Assembly (NCBI RefSeq): GCF_014205275.1
Contig: NZ_JACHND010000001.1
Location: forward strand, 930,001-994,000
Length of the DNA stretch: 64,000 nucleotides
Reading direction: 5' to 3'
Source of the DNA: Sphaerisporangium siamense
GTDB taxonomy: Bacteria > Actinomycetota > Actinomycetes > Streptosporangiales > Streptosporangiaceae
This document shows, piece by piece, positions 7,137-14,639 of the stretch. A program made the translations under genes and the position numbers. A model generated the notes under the pieces. The model did no database searches. It had not been told where the DNA came from and saw only the letters and a program-made list of their open reading frames with translations. The first letter of the stretch is position 1. Each line of letters opens with the position of its first letter.

Positions 7137-8480
7137 ATGACCACTTCTAATAGGACGCGCAAGGACAACGGCGAGGGCACGATCTACCAGTCGGCCAGCG
7201 GAAAGTGGCACGGCAGAGTGACGATGGGCACCAAGCTCGACGGCACGCCGGACAGACGCCACGTTGAACGCAAGACCAAAGAAGAGGTCGAGAAAGCGGT
7301 CAAAGCGCTCATCAAGAAGCGGGACGCCGGACTTGCTGGTAGGGCGGGCCGGGTGCAGACCGTCGAGAAGTTCGGAATCTACTGGCTCGACACGATCCTC
7401 CCTGTCGCCGACCGAGCGCCAAGGACCATCGCGGACTACAGGAGCAAGTGCGAGAACTGGGTCTTCAAGTACATCGGGAAGGTGCGCCTGGACAAGGTGG
7501 GCCCCGACCATCTGGAGAACCTGTACGCCGAGATGAGAAAGGACGGCCAGGCCCCCGGGCACATCCGCAAGGTTCACGCGGTGATCAGCAGCATGTACAG
7601 CTCAGCGGTACGGCGGGGCGTGGTCGCACAGAATCCGGCCAAGCTCGTGGAGGTGCCGGCTGCGGGCGACCCGGAGAAGGACACGCTTACGCGTGACGAG
7701 GCGCGCAAGATCCTCTCCGAGACGCAGAAGCGTCGGAACGCGGCCCGCTGGTCGGTCGGCCTGGCCACCGGGACACGCCAGGGCGAGACCCTTGGCCTGC
7801 GCTGGCAGTACCTTGACCTGGACACCGGGGTAGCGAAGATCTGGTATCAGTTACAGCGGCTCACCTGGCAGCACGGATGCGCCAACCCTCACGCGTGCGG
7901 GATGGCCCACCACCGCGGGGCATGCCCGAAGGACTGCGGAGCCCATCGCCACCGGCCGGACTGCGCTCGCGGGTGCTACAGGACCGGCCACGTGTGTCCC
8001 AAGCCCTGCCCGAAGGGCTGTACGGCGCACGCGAAGGCGTGTCCGAGCCGCAAGGGTGGCGGCCTGGTCTTCCGTCAGATCAAGGAGAAGCGGCGCAAGA
8101 ACATCCACCTGGCGCCCGAGCTGGTAGCCATCCTGCGCCGCCACAAAGAGGCCCAGGACTTCGAGCGGATCGTGGCCGGCGACGAGTGGACGGATCACGA
8201 TCTGGTGTTCTGCCAGTCGAACGGCCAGCCGATCGACCCGCGGGTGGACTGGGAGGAGTGGGCCGACATTGTCAAGGAGGCGGGCCTGCGCCACCACAAG
8301 CTCCACGCGCAGCGGCACACCGCGGCGACCCTGGCGCTGGAGGCGGGCATCGCGCTCGCGGTGGTCCAGGAGATGCTTGGGCACTCTGACATCCGGGTTA
8401 CCCGGGGCTATTCTCACGTGGCGTCACCGCTCGCGCAGGATGCTGCGCAGAAGATGGGGAGGGCGCTGTGGGGGAAGTGA
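7137..8480 (+). CDS. Tyrosine recombinase (integrase) with Cys/His-rich insert
   Basis: The product is 447 residues. An N-terminal AP2-like arm-binding region (GEGTIYQSASGKWHGRV) and core-binding domain precede the catalytic domain. Catalytic residues visible are Arg214 (GTRQGE), His390-x-x-Arg393 (LHAQRHT), His416 (LGHSD) and Tyr425 (RGYSHV). Between the first Arg and the rest lies an insert, about 246-302, with roughly a dozen Cys and several His in CxxxC-like repeats, suggesting metal binding. GGAAGG precedes the ATG. It lies next to tRNA-Thr, the presumed attachment site. Confidence 0.92.
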   Translation: MTTSNRTRKDNGEGTIYQSASGKWHGRVTMGTKLDGTPDRRHVERKTKEEVEKAVKALIKKRDAGLAGRAGRVQTVEKFGIYWLDTILPVADRAPRTIADYRSKCENWVFKYIGKVRLDKVGPDHLENLYAEMRKDGQAPGHIRKVHAVISSMYSSAVRRGVVAQNPAKLVEVPAAGDPEKDTLTRDEARKILSETQKRRNAARWSVGLATGTRQGETLGLRWQYLDLDTGVAKIWYQLQRLTWQHGCANPHACGMAHHRGACPKDCGAHRHRPDCARGCYRTGHVCPKPCPKGCTAHAKACPSRKGGGLVFRQIKEKRRKNIHLAPELVAILRRHKEAQDFERIVAGDEWTDHDLVFCQSNGQPIDPRVDWEEWADIVKEAGLRHHKLHAQRHTAATLALEAGIALAVVQEMLGHSDIRVTRGYSHVASPLAQDAAQKMGRALWGK

Positions 8481-8507
8481 GACGGAAAGTGAGACGGAAG
8501 ATCGAAA

Positions 8508-8535
8508 AGGCGCCCCCGACGATCAAGGGGCGCCC
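8508..8535 (+). terminator. Hairpin after the integrase
   Basis: GGCGCCCC and GGGGCGCC form an 8-bp GC-only stem with an 11-base loop, 28 bases after the integrase stop and before the tRNA gene on the other strand. No strong T-run follows, as is usual in high-GC actinomycetes. Confidence 0.6.
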
Positions 8536-8548
8536 TGGTCAAGCTATG

Positions 8549-8622
8549 AGCCGCCTGAGGGAATCGAACCCTCGACCTACGCATTACGAGTGCGTCGCTC
8601 TGGCCGACTGAGCTAAGGCGGC
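8549..8622 (-). tRNA. tRNA-Thr (anticodon CGT)
   Basis: The cloverleaf is read on the minus strand: acceptor GCCGCCT pairs with AGGCGGC, D-arm TTAGCTCAG, anticodon loop CTCGTAA, T-arm GGGTTCGATTCCC. The 3' half faces the integrase, the usual arrangement when an element has integrated into the tRNA 3' end. The crossover (att) site is therefore expected in about 8549-8590. The matching att copy should lie left of this window. Confidence 0.95.
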
Positions 8623-8686
8623 GTGCTGCGGGGTCCCGTAGCGTGTGGAAGTCTACAGGTTTCCGGTGGTTCTTGCGCCAGGGTGG

Positions 8687-10255
8687 TCAGGTGACCTTGG
8701 GGCAGAGGGTGCCGGAGCGGGGGGGATCCAGGGAGATGAGGTAGCGGTCCACGGCCTCGTCCACGCAGGGGGAGCCGGTGCGGTACGCGGTGTGGCCGTC
8801 GCCGTCGTAGCTGAGGAGTACGCCCGAGGAGAGTTCGGAGGCCAGGGACTTGGCCCACTGGTAGGGCGTGGCGGGGTCGCGTTCCGTGCCGACGACGACG
8901 ATGGGGGGTGCGCCGGCGGCCTTGAGCGGGCGGTCGGAGCCGGTGGGCTTGACGGGCCAGTAGTCGCAGGGCAGTGAGCCCCACATGACGTACGCACCGA
9001 AGTGCGGCGATTCGCGCTGCGCGGTCTTGGCGGCCTCCTCGTAGGCGGAGATCTTGTGCGGGTAGGGGTGGTCGACGCAGTTGACGGCCATGTTGGCCTC
9101 GGTCTGGTTGGAGTAACTGCCGTCGGGGCGGCGGTCGATGAGGAGGTCGGCGAGCCTCAGCAGCGTGGTGCCGTCGCCGCGGAACCCTTGGCCGAGCGCG
9201 GCTCTGAGCACGGGCCAGGTGCCCTTGTCGTACAGGGCGGCCAGGATGCCGAGGGTGGCCCACGACTCGCTGATGGTGCGGCCGTCGCCGGTGTTGTTGC
9301 GCAGCGGGTGCTGGTCGGTGTTCTTGAGGAACTGCGACAGCCGTCCGAGCGCCGCGTCGGTGTTCTTCTCCGGGAACGGGCAGTTCTGCTGGCTGAAGCA
9401 GTCGGCGAGGAAGGACCGGAAGGCGACCTCGAAGCCGTGCGCCTGGGCGGCGTTCACCGTGGGGACGGGCGGCAGGGCGGGGTCGATGGCGCCGTCGAGG
9501 ACGAGCGCGCGGATCTTTTTCGGGAACAGGTCGGCGTACACGGCACCCAGGTAGGTGCCGTACGACTTGCCCAGGTAGGTGATGCCCTGGTCGCCGAGCG
9601 CGGCGCGCAGGACGTCCATGTCGCGCGCGGCGTCCTCGGTGCCGACGTGCGGGAGCAGCTTGGCCGAACGCGCCTCGCACCCCTCGGCGAACTGCTTGCC
9701 GCCCCGGGCGAGCGCGCTGACCTCGGAGGGGTCGTCGGGAGTGCCGTCCAGGCCGATGAACACGTCGAGCTCGCGCCCGCTGAGGCAGCGGACGGGCGCG
9801 GACTTGCCGACGCCGCGCGGGTCGAAGCCCACGGTGTCGAACCGGGAGAGGACGGCGGGGCTGAGGACGGTGCGGGCGGCGCGCGCGTACTCGATGCCGG
9901 AACCTCCGGGCCCGCCGGGGTTGAGGAGGATGGAGCCGATGCGCTGGTTCCCACTGGCGGGCAGCTTGATCAGGCTGACCTGGATACGCTCGCCGCCGGG
10001 GTCGGCGTAGTCGAGGGGGACGGTGAGCTTGCCGCACTGGAACTTGTCCTGGCACGGCGTCCAGGCGATCTTCTGCGTGTAGAACGGGGCGAGGGCCGCG
10101 GAGGGGGCCTGGGTGGCCGAGGCGGCCGGTGGGTCGCCGGGCGAGGATCCGTCCGACGGCCGTTGCGCGTCCCCCTGGGCCGAGCACGCCGTGGCGACCG
10201 ACACCGCCGCGAGAAGGGCGGTGGCCGTGCGGCCCACGCCGGAGAAGCGCATCAT
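8687..10255 (-). CDS. Secreted alpha/beta hydrolase lipoprotein (tripeptidyl aminopeptidase-like)
   Basis: The product is 522 residues. The signal sequence MMRFSGVGRTATALLAAVSVATAC ends in a lipobox (VATAC), so the enzyme should be a surface lipoprotein. Catalytic residues are the nucleophile Ser in GKSYGTYLG, a later acid, and His in GDGHTAYRTGSPC. The C-terminal block matches the TAP-like C-terminal domain of Streptomyces secreted tripeptidyl aminopeptidases. Such enzymes remove short peptides from protein N-termini. The start at the double Met fits the signal peptide; the longer frame adds an unlikely hydrophilic leader. Confidence 0.85.
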   Translation of the reverse strand: MMRFSGVGRTATALLAAVSVATACSAQGDAQRPSDGSSPGDPPAASATQAPSAALAPFYTQKIAWTPCQDKFQCGKLTVPLDYADPGGERIQVSLIKLPASGNQRIGSILLNPGGPGGSGIEYARAARTVLSPAVLSRFDTVGFDPRGVGKSAPVRCLSGRELDVFIGLDGTPDDPSEVSALARGGKQFAEGCEARSAKLLPHVGTEDAARDMDVLRAALGDQGITYLGKSYGTYLGAVYADLFPKKIRALVLDGAIDPALPPVPTVNAAQAHGFEVAFRSFLADCFSQQNCPFPEKNTDAALGRLSQFLKNTDQHPLRNNTGDGRTISESWATLGILAALYDKGTWPVLRAALGQGFRGDGTTLLRLADLLIDRRPDGSYSNQTEANMAVNCVDHPYPHKISAYEEAAKTAQRESPHFGAYVMWGSLPCDYWPVKPTGSDRPLKAAGAPPIVVVGTERDPATPYQWAKSLASELSSGVLLSYDGDGHTAYRTGSPCVDEAVDRYLISLDPPRSGTLCPKVT

Positions 10256-10344
10256 GCGCCGACCACCTGTCCCCCGATTGACAGAACCGCCGGCGTGACG
10301 ATCACCAGGCGGGCGGTTAGGTTGTACCCCACCTACCTGCGGTT

Positions 10345-11187
10345 TCATTCCTCATCTGATCGTTCGGCACCATAACGCTCGTCGTGCTGCCTGCGCGGGG
10401 AACACACGCTCGCACGGGAGCACGCGCACCTGCGGCCGCCGTCGTTGAGCCGGACGATCACCGAGTCGGACGGCACGTTGTGGCCGACGACGGTGCCGGA
10501 GCCCTCGGGGGTGTCCACGGCGGCGCCGGTGCGCGGGGCGGAGGCCCGGAACTCCTGGTACAGCGGGTGCTCGTATTTGAGGCAGCACATGAGCCTGCCG
10601 CACGCGCCCGCGATGCGCAGGGGGTTGACCGGGAGGTCCTGGTCCTTGGCCATGCGGACGGACACCGGCTCGAAGTCCTTGAGGAAGGTCGCGCAGCACA
10701 GGTCGCGCCCGCAGGGGCCGATGCCGCCCTGCAGCCGGGCCTCGTCACGCGGCCCGATCTGCCGCAGCTCGACGCGGGCCCGCAGGTTGCGGGCGAGGTC
10801 GCGGACCAGGGCGCGGAAGTCCACGCGGTGCGGCGCGGAGAAGTACACCGTGTAGACGTTGTCGGCGTCCAGGTAGTCGACTCCGACGATCTTCATGGGC
10901 AGTTCGTGCCGCTTGATCAGCCGCTTGGAGACACTGCGCGCCTCGGCCCTGCGCCTGCGGTTGGTCTCGTCGCGGTCGAGGTGCTCGTCCCCCGCGGGGC
11001 CGGCGCACACCGGCAGGCCGTCGATCTCCTCGCTCACCCACTGCGGCGCCCAGACACACTCGGCGACCTCGGGGCCGGAGTCGGTCGGCACGAGCACCTT
11101 GTCCCCGACCTTGGGGCTGTGGCCTCCGGGGTCGAGGTAGTACAGCCTCCCGTAGCGAGTAAAGCTCACGGCCATGATCATTCCCAT
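10345..11187 (-). CDS. ricT: PSP1/RicT family regulatory protein
   Basis: The product is 280 residues. The conserved PSP1 domain is visible: GPCGRDLCCATFLKDFEPVS and AGACGRLMCCLKYEHPLY. The clustered cysteines (CGRDLCC, CGRLMCC) in the Bacillus orthologue help carry iron-sulfur clusters in the Y-complex that matures RNA with RNase Y. The C-terminus is a short Cys/Arg tail. GGAGGG precedes the chosen ATG; in-frame ATGs 6 and 12 bases later are alternatives. Its place near holB and tmk is the common actinobacterial order. Confidence 0.85.
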   Translation of the reverse strand: MGMIMAVSFTRYGRLYYLDPGGHSPKVGDKVLVPTDSGPEVAECVWAPQWVSEEIDGLPVCAGPAGDEHLDRDETNRRRRAEARSVSKRLIKRHELPMKIVGVDYLDADNVYTVYFSAPHRVDFRALVRDLARNLRARVELRQIGPRDEARLQGGIGPCGRDLCCATFLKDFEPVSVRMAKDQDLPVNPLRIAGACGRLMCCLKYEHPLYQEFRASAPRTGAAVDTPEGSGTVVGHNVPSDSVIVRLNDGGRRCACSRASVCSPRRQHDERYGAERSDEE

Positions 11188-11416
11188 GGAACCCTCCGCC
11201 TTCTCGCCGGTACGGCTCACGGCCGCGCGGCCTCGCACCCCCGCGCCGGCGCGGCCGTCACGCGACCACGCCGAAACGGTTTCTGGCCACATTACGCGCA
11301 GCCCGCTTGGCCTGAGCAATACGTTCCCGCTACCTGTGATCGACCTCTCGGCCTCCAGGGGGCGACGTGCCGCACGGCCGGGGCGGGTTCCCCGGCCGTG
11401 GACGTTCAGCGGGCGG

Positions 11417-12844
11417 TCACCAGGCGGCGGACGGGTAGCGGTAGCCGTCCCGGGTGAGGAGCCGGTAGCCGGAGGCGGAGACGGACGCGATCTCGTCGCC
11501 GCGCCGGACGATGAAGTGCTCGTAGCCGCCGTCCGCGTCGAGCAGGGCCATTCCTCCCTTCCTGTCCTGGTAAAGGGTGTCCAGCCGCCGCCCGTTCGCG
11601 GCGTCGAACCGGACGATCGCGGTGGCGGACGGCTCGACCGTGGCTCTGTCGCCCTGGAACGTCCTGGCGGCGCGGCCGAGCGAGGCGATGATCCGGCCGC
11701 CGTCGGCGTCGAGCCGGAATCCCTGCAGCCCGACGGGCAGCGCGGCGTCGGCGACCGCCAGCGTGATCTTCCTGCTGCCGCCCAGGTCCTCTCCGGGGAG
11801 GGTCGTGTCCAGCAGGTATATGTCCGAGGGCATGGGAACCTCGGTCGGCGGCGTGGCCAGGGGTACGAGCGCGGGCGCCTCGGTCGGGGCGTCGCCCGGG
11901 TCGCGGGACGTCGGGGGGTTCGGCAGTTCGCTCGGCGTCTCGTCGGGAACTCCCGGCTCGACCTCGCCCGGCGGTTCCTCGGTCGGGCGTACCTCCTCCG
12001 GTGCCGGCGGTTCCTCGGTCGGGCGTACCTCCTCCGGTGCCGGCGGTTCCTCGGTGGGGCGTACCTCCTCCGGTGCCGGCGGGGCGTCGGGGGCGGGCGT
12101 CCGGGACGGCGGCGCGGGTGAGGCCTCGGGGGATCGCGGCCGGACGGGGGTGTCCGGGACGCCGAGGGGTGGCGCGGCGAGGTCCTGGTAGGCGACGTAC
12201 CGTCCGTCGCCGCTGATCGCCACGCGCCCCACCTGCGGGCCGCCGGCGCCCGCCCAGGTGCGGGTCCGTCCGGTCGCGGTGTCGGCGACGACGAGCCCGG
12301 CGGCGCGGTCCATCGTCCCGCACCGCACCAGGCCGTACGCGAGCCTGCCGCCGTCCTCGCTCACCGCCAGGGACGTCGTCCGCGTGCCCTCCGGGACCGT
12401 GAAGGGGAGCCGGTCGAGCGTCGCGCCGGAGGAGCCCTCCAGGGTGAGCCGGTAGAAGTGGCCTCCGCAGCCGGTGGCGGCGGTGGTGGCGAGGTAGAAG
12501 CGCCGGTCGTCGCCGGCCGCGGCCGAGAACGACTCGCCGCCGGGAGCCGCGACGCGGGCCGCGGCCCGGCCGTCCGTCTCGCGGCGCACGGTCAGCTCGC
12601 CGGGAAAGGCGAGGACGAAGAACTCGGGCGTCCCGGCGGAGCCGGTCGCGGCGAGGCGGGTGCCGCCGCCTGCGAAGACCACCGTGCCCGTGGCGACGGC
12701 GGCGACCACCGACGCCGCCGCCACGGCCGGGACGAGCCAGGACCTCCGCGTACGGCTCCGGGCCGACCGCGGGGCGGGCAGATCCTGGACGGTGTCCCCC
12801 ACGGCCGTGGTCGCGTCGCGCAACCTGTTGATGATCTCGTTCAC
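11417..12844 (-). CDS. Membrane-anchored protein paired with sigma factor (anti-sigma-like)
   Basis: The product is 475 residues. A short cytoplasmic N-terminus (MNEIINRLRDATTAVGD) leads to one membrane helix at about 36-60, then an extracellular part with beta-propeller-like repeats. A Pro/Glu-rich linker in the middle contains three exact copies of a 12-residue unit (PPAPEEVRPTEE). The ATG overlaps the sigma factor stop by four bases, so the two are co-translated. This gene arrangement fits a membrane partner that controls the sigma factor. There is no classical zinc anti-sigma motif, so that role is inferred. Confidence 0.65.
   Translation of the reverse strand: MNEIINRLRDATTAVGDTVQDLPAPRSARSRTRRSWLVPAVAAASVVAAVATGTVVFAGGGTRLAATGSAGTPEFFVLAFPGELTVRRETDGRAAARVAAPGGESFSAAAGDDRRFYLATTAATGCGGHFYRLTLEGSSGATLDRLPFTVPEGTRTTSLAVSEDGGRLAYGLVRCGTMDRAAGLVVADTATGRTRTWAGAGGPQVGRVAISGDGRYVAYQDLAAPPLGVPDTPVRPRSPEASPAPPSRTPAPDAPPAPEEVRPTEEPPAPEEVRPTEEPPAPEEVRPTEEPPGEVEPGVPDETPSELPNPPTSRDPGDAPTEAPALVPLATPPTEVPMPSDIYLLDTTLPGEDLGGSRKITLAVADAALPVGLQGFRLDADGGRIIASLGRAARTFQGDRATVEPSATAIVRFDAANGRRLDTLYQDRKGGMALLDADGGYEHFIVRRGDEIASVSASGYRLLTRDGYRYPSAAW
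11970..12077. repeat. Three tandem 36-bp coding repeats
   Basis: Three near-identical 36-base units encode PPAPEEVRPTEE in the linker of the sigma-partner protein. Copy number may vary between strains. Confidence 0.9.
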
Positions 12845-13365
12845 GGCTGCTCCCCCAGAAGACGCCCGAGCGCTTCGAGCGCCCGGGCGGTGGTGGACTT
12901 GACGGTGCCTCGGCTGACGCCCATGACCTGGGCGGTCTCCTCTTCGGACAGGTCGGCGTAGTAGCGCAGCACCAGCACTTCGCGCCGCCGTCTGGGCAGC
13001 GCGTGCAGCGCCTCCATGACGGCACGCCGTTCGGCGCCGAGCAGCGCGGCGGACTCGGCCGACCAGACGGGCGGGTCGTAGGCGCCGGCGAACCAGGACG
13101 GCAGCCGACGCCGTCTGAGCACGCTGCGCGCGTTGTTGAGTACGGCGCTGCGGAGGTAGACCAGCGCGTTGGCCGGGTCGCGCAGCGCGCCGAAGCGGCG
13201 GTGGAGGCCGAGGAAGGACTCCTGCACGACGTCTTCTGCGCTCTCACGATCTCCGAGGAGCACGAGCGCCAGGCGGACCAGCCCCAAGGCGTGGTCGGCG
13301 TAGAGTGCCGTGATCGCTTCCTCGGCGTCCTGCGGCCCGGAGGTGCGCGTGTCGGAAGCCTGCAT
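12841..13365 (-). CDS. ECF sigma factor, SigE-like family
   Basis: The product is 174 residues. Region 2 is visible as ITALYADHALGLVRLALVLLGDRESAEDVVQESFLGLHRR. Region 4 is LPRRRREVLVLRYYADLSEEETAQVMGVSRGTVKSTTARAL, a helix-turn-helix that reads the -35. The order and wording resemble the SigE/ECF group common in actinomycetes. The ATG is used rather than a TTG two codons earlier. Its stop overlaps the start of the membrane partner. Likely role is response to an envelope or extracellular signal; the regulon cannot be told from this sequence. Confidence 0.88.
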   Translation of the reverse strand: MQASDTRTSGPQDAEEAITALYADHALGLVRLALVLLGDRESAEDVVQESFLGLHRRFGALRDPANALVYLRSAVLNNARSVLRRRRLPSWFAGAYDPPVWSAESAALLGAERRAVMEALHALPRRRREVLVLRYYADLSEEETAQVMGVSRGTVKSTTARALEALGRLLGEQP

Positions 13366-13448
13366 GTCCAAGAGACGCGTCGGCCGTGCCCGGGTTGCTC
13401 GCAGCTACCGAGATTTCCGGAAATATCCGAGAACCCCGGCGGCGGCCC

Positions 13449-14630
13449 TCACAACCGCGGACGCCACAGCGCGATCGTCAGCGCCTCCACCGCGATCTGC
13501 GGGTTGACGTTGGCCGCCAGCCGGTCACGGCACAGCATGATCGCGTCGATGCGCCGCAGGGTGTCCTCAGGGGTGCTGGAGGAGGCCAGCGCGGTGATGT
13601 CGGCCGTACGGTCCCCGGCGGAGAGCTCGACCGCGGCCCCGAACTGCACGGCGAGCACGTCGCGGTAGTAGGCGACCAGGTCGAGCAGGGCGGTGTCGAG
13701 GGAGTCGCGCTTGATGCGGGTGGCCCGGGACTTCTGCCGGTCCTCCAGGTCCTTCATCGCCCCCGCGCCGCCGCGGACCAGCCCCTTGTTGAGCCCCTTG
13801 CCCGTGGACCCCTCGCCGTAGATCTTGCGCAGCTCGGCGGTCTCGGCCTCGTTGAGGTGGGCGGTGGCCTCCTCGGCGTCCTCGGCGGAGGTCTTCACCA
13901 GCCGCTCGGCCGCCTCGACGCACGCGCCGAGGCCGGTCAGCGCGCTCGGCAGCGCCAGGACGGCGTCGCGCCGCCGCCGTGTCTCCTCGTCCAGGGCGAG
14001 GCGGCGGGCGCGGGCGATGTGGCCGCGGGTGGCGCGGGCGGCGAACTCGGCGGTCTCGTACGGCACGGCGTCGCGCGTGGCGAGCAGGTGGGCGACGGCC
14101 TCGGTCGAGGGGGTGCGCAGCGTCACGACCCGGCACCGGGACCGGATGGTGATCATCAGGTCGTCCGGCGAGGGCGAGCACAGCAGCCAGACCGTGCGCG
14201 GCGGGGGCTCCTCGATGGCCTTGAGCAGCGCGTTGGCCGCGGCCTCCGTCGCGCGGTCGGCGTCCTCGAACAGGATGACCCGCCAGCGGCCGAGCGTGGG
14301 CGCCCCCGAGGCCCTGAGCACCAGCTCGCGGGTCTGCCTGACGCTGTAGGAGAGGCCCTGCGGGCGGACGACCTCGACGTCGGGATGGGAACCCACCGCG
14401 ACCTGGTGGCACATGTCGCAATGCCCGCACCCCTGGTCGGGGCACAGCAGCGCCGCCGCGAACGCCTGCGCCGCCTCGGAGCGGCCGGAGCCGGGCGGGC
14501 CGGTGAACAGCCAGGCGTGGGTCATGCCCGCGCCGCGCCCCCCGGACAGGGCCTCGGCCGCGGCCTCGGCGGCGCGCCGCAGCAGGACCGCCGCCTGCTC
14601 CTGGCCCACCAGGTCGTCGAAGACTGTCAC
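13449..14630 (-). CDS. holB: DNA polymerase III delta' subunit
   Basis: The product is 393 residues and is part of the clamp loader that places the beta clamp on DNA. Walker A is GPPGSGRSE near residue 45. A four-Cys zinc site follows (CPDQGCGHCDMC). The conserved LLKAIEEPPPRT and an SRC sensor (TIRSRCRVVTL) are present. Clamp-loader delta' proteins often have a degenerate ATPase, and here Lys of Walker A is replaced by Arg (GSGRS), in line with a non-hydrolysing subunit. The ATG is nine bases after the tmk fusion stop, so the two form one unit. Confidence 0.93.
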   Translation of the reverse strand: MTVFDDLVGQEQAAVLLRRAAEAAAEALSGGRGAGMTHAWLFTGPPGSGRSEAAQAFAAALLCPDQGCGHCDMCHQVAVGSHPDVEVVRPQGLSYSVRQTRELVLRASGAPTLGRWRVILFEDADRATEAAANALLKAIEEPPPRTVWLLCSPSPDDLMITIRSRCRVVTLRTPSTEAVAHLLATRDAVPYETAEFAARATRGHIARARRLALDEETRRRRDAVLALPSALTGLGACVEAAERLVKTSAEDAEEATAHLNEAETAELRKIYGEGSTGKGLNKGLVRGGAGAMKDLEDRQKSRATRIKRDSLDTALLDLVAYYRDVLAVQFGAAVELSAGDRTADITALASSSTPEDTLRRIDAIMLCRDRLAANVNPQIAVEALTIALWRPRL

Positions 14631-14639
14631 GCGGCCAGG

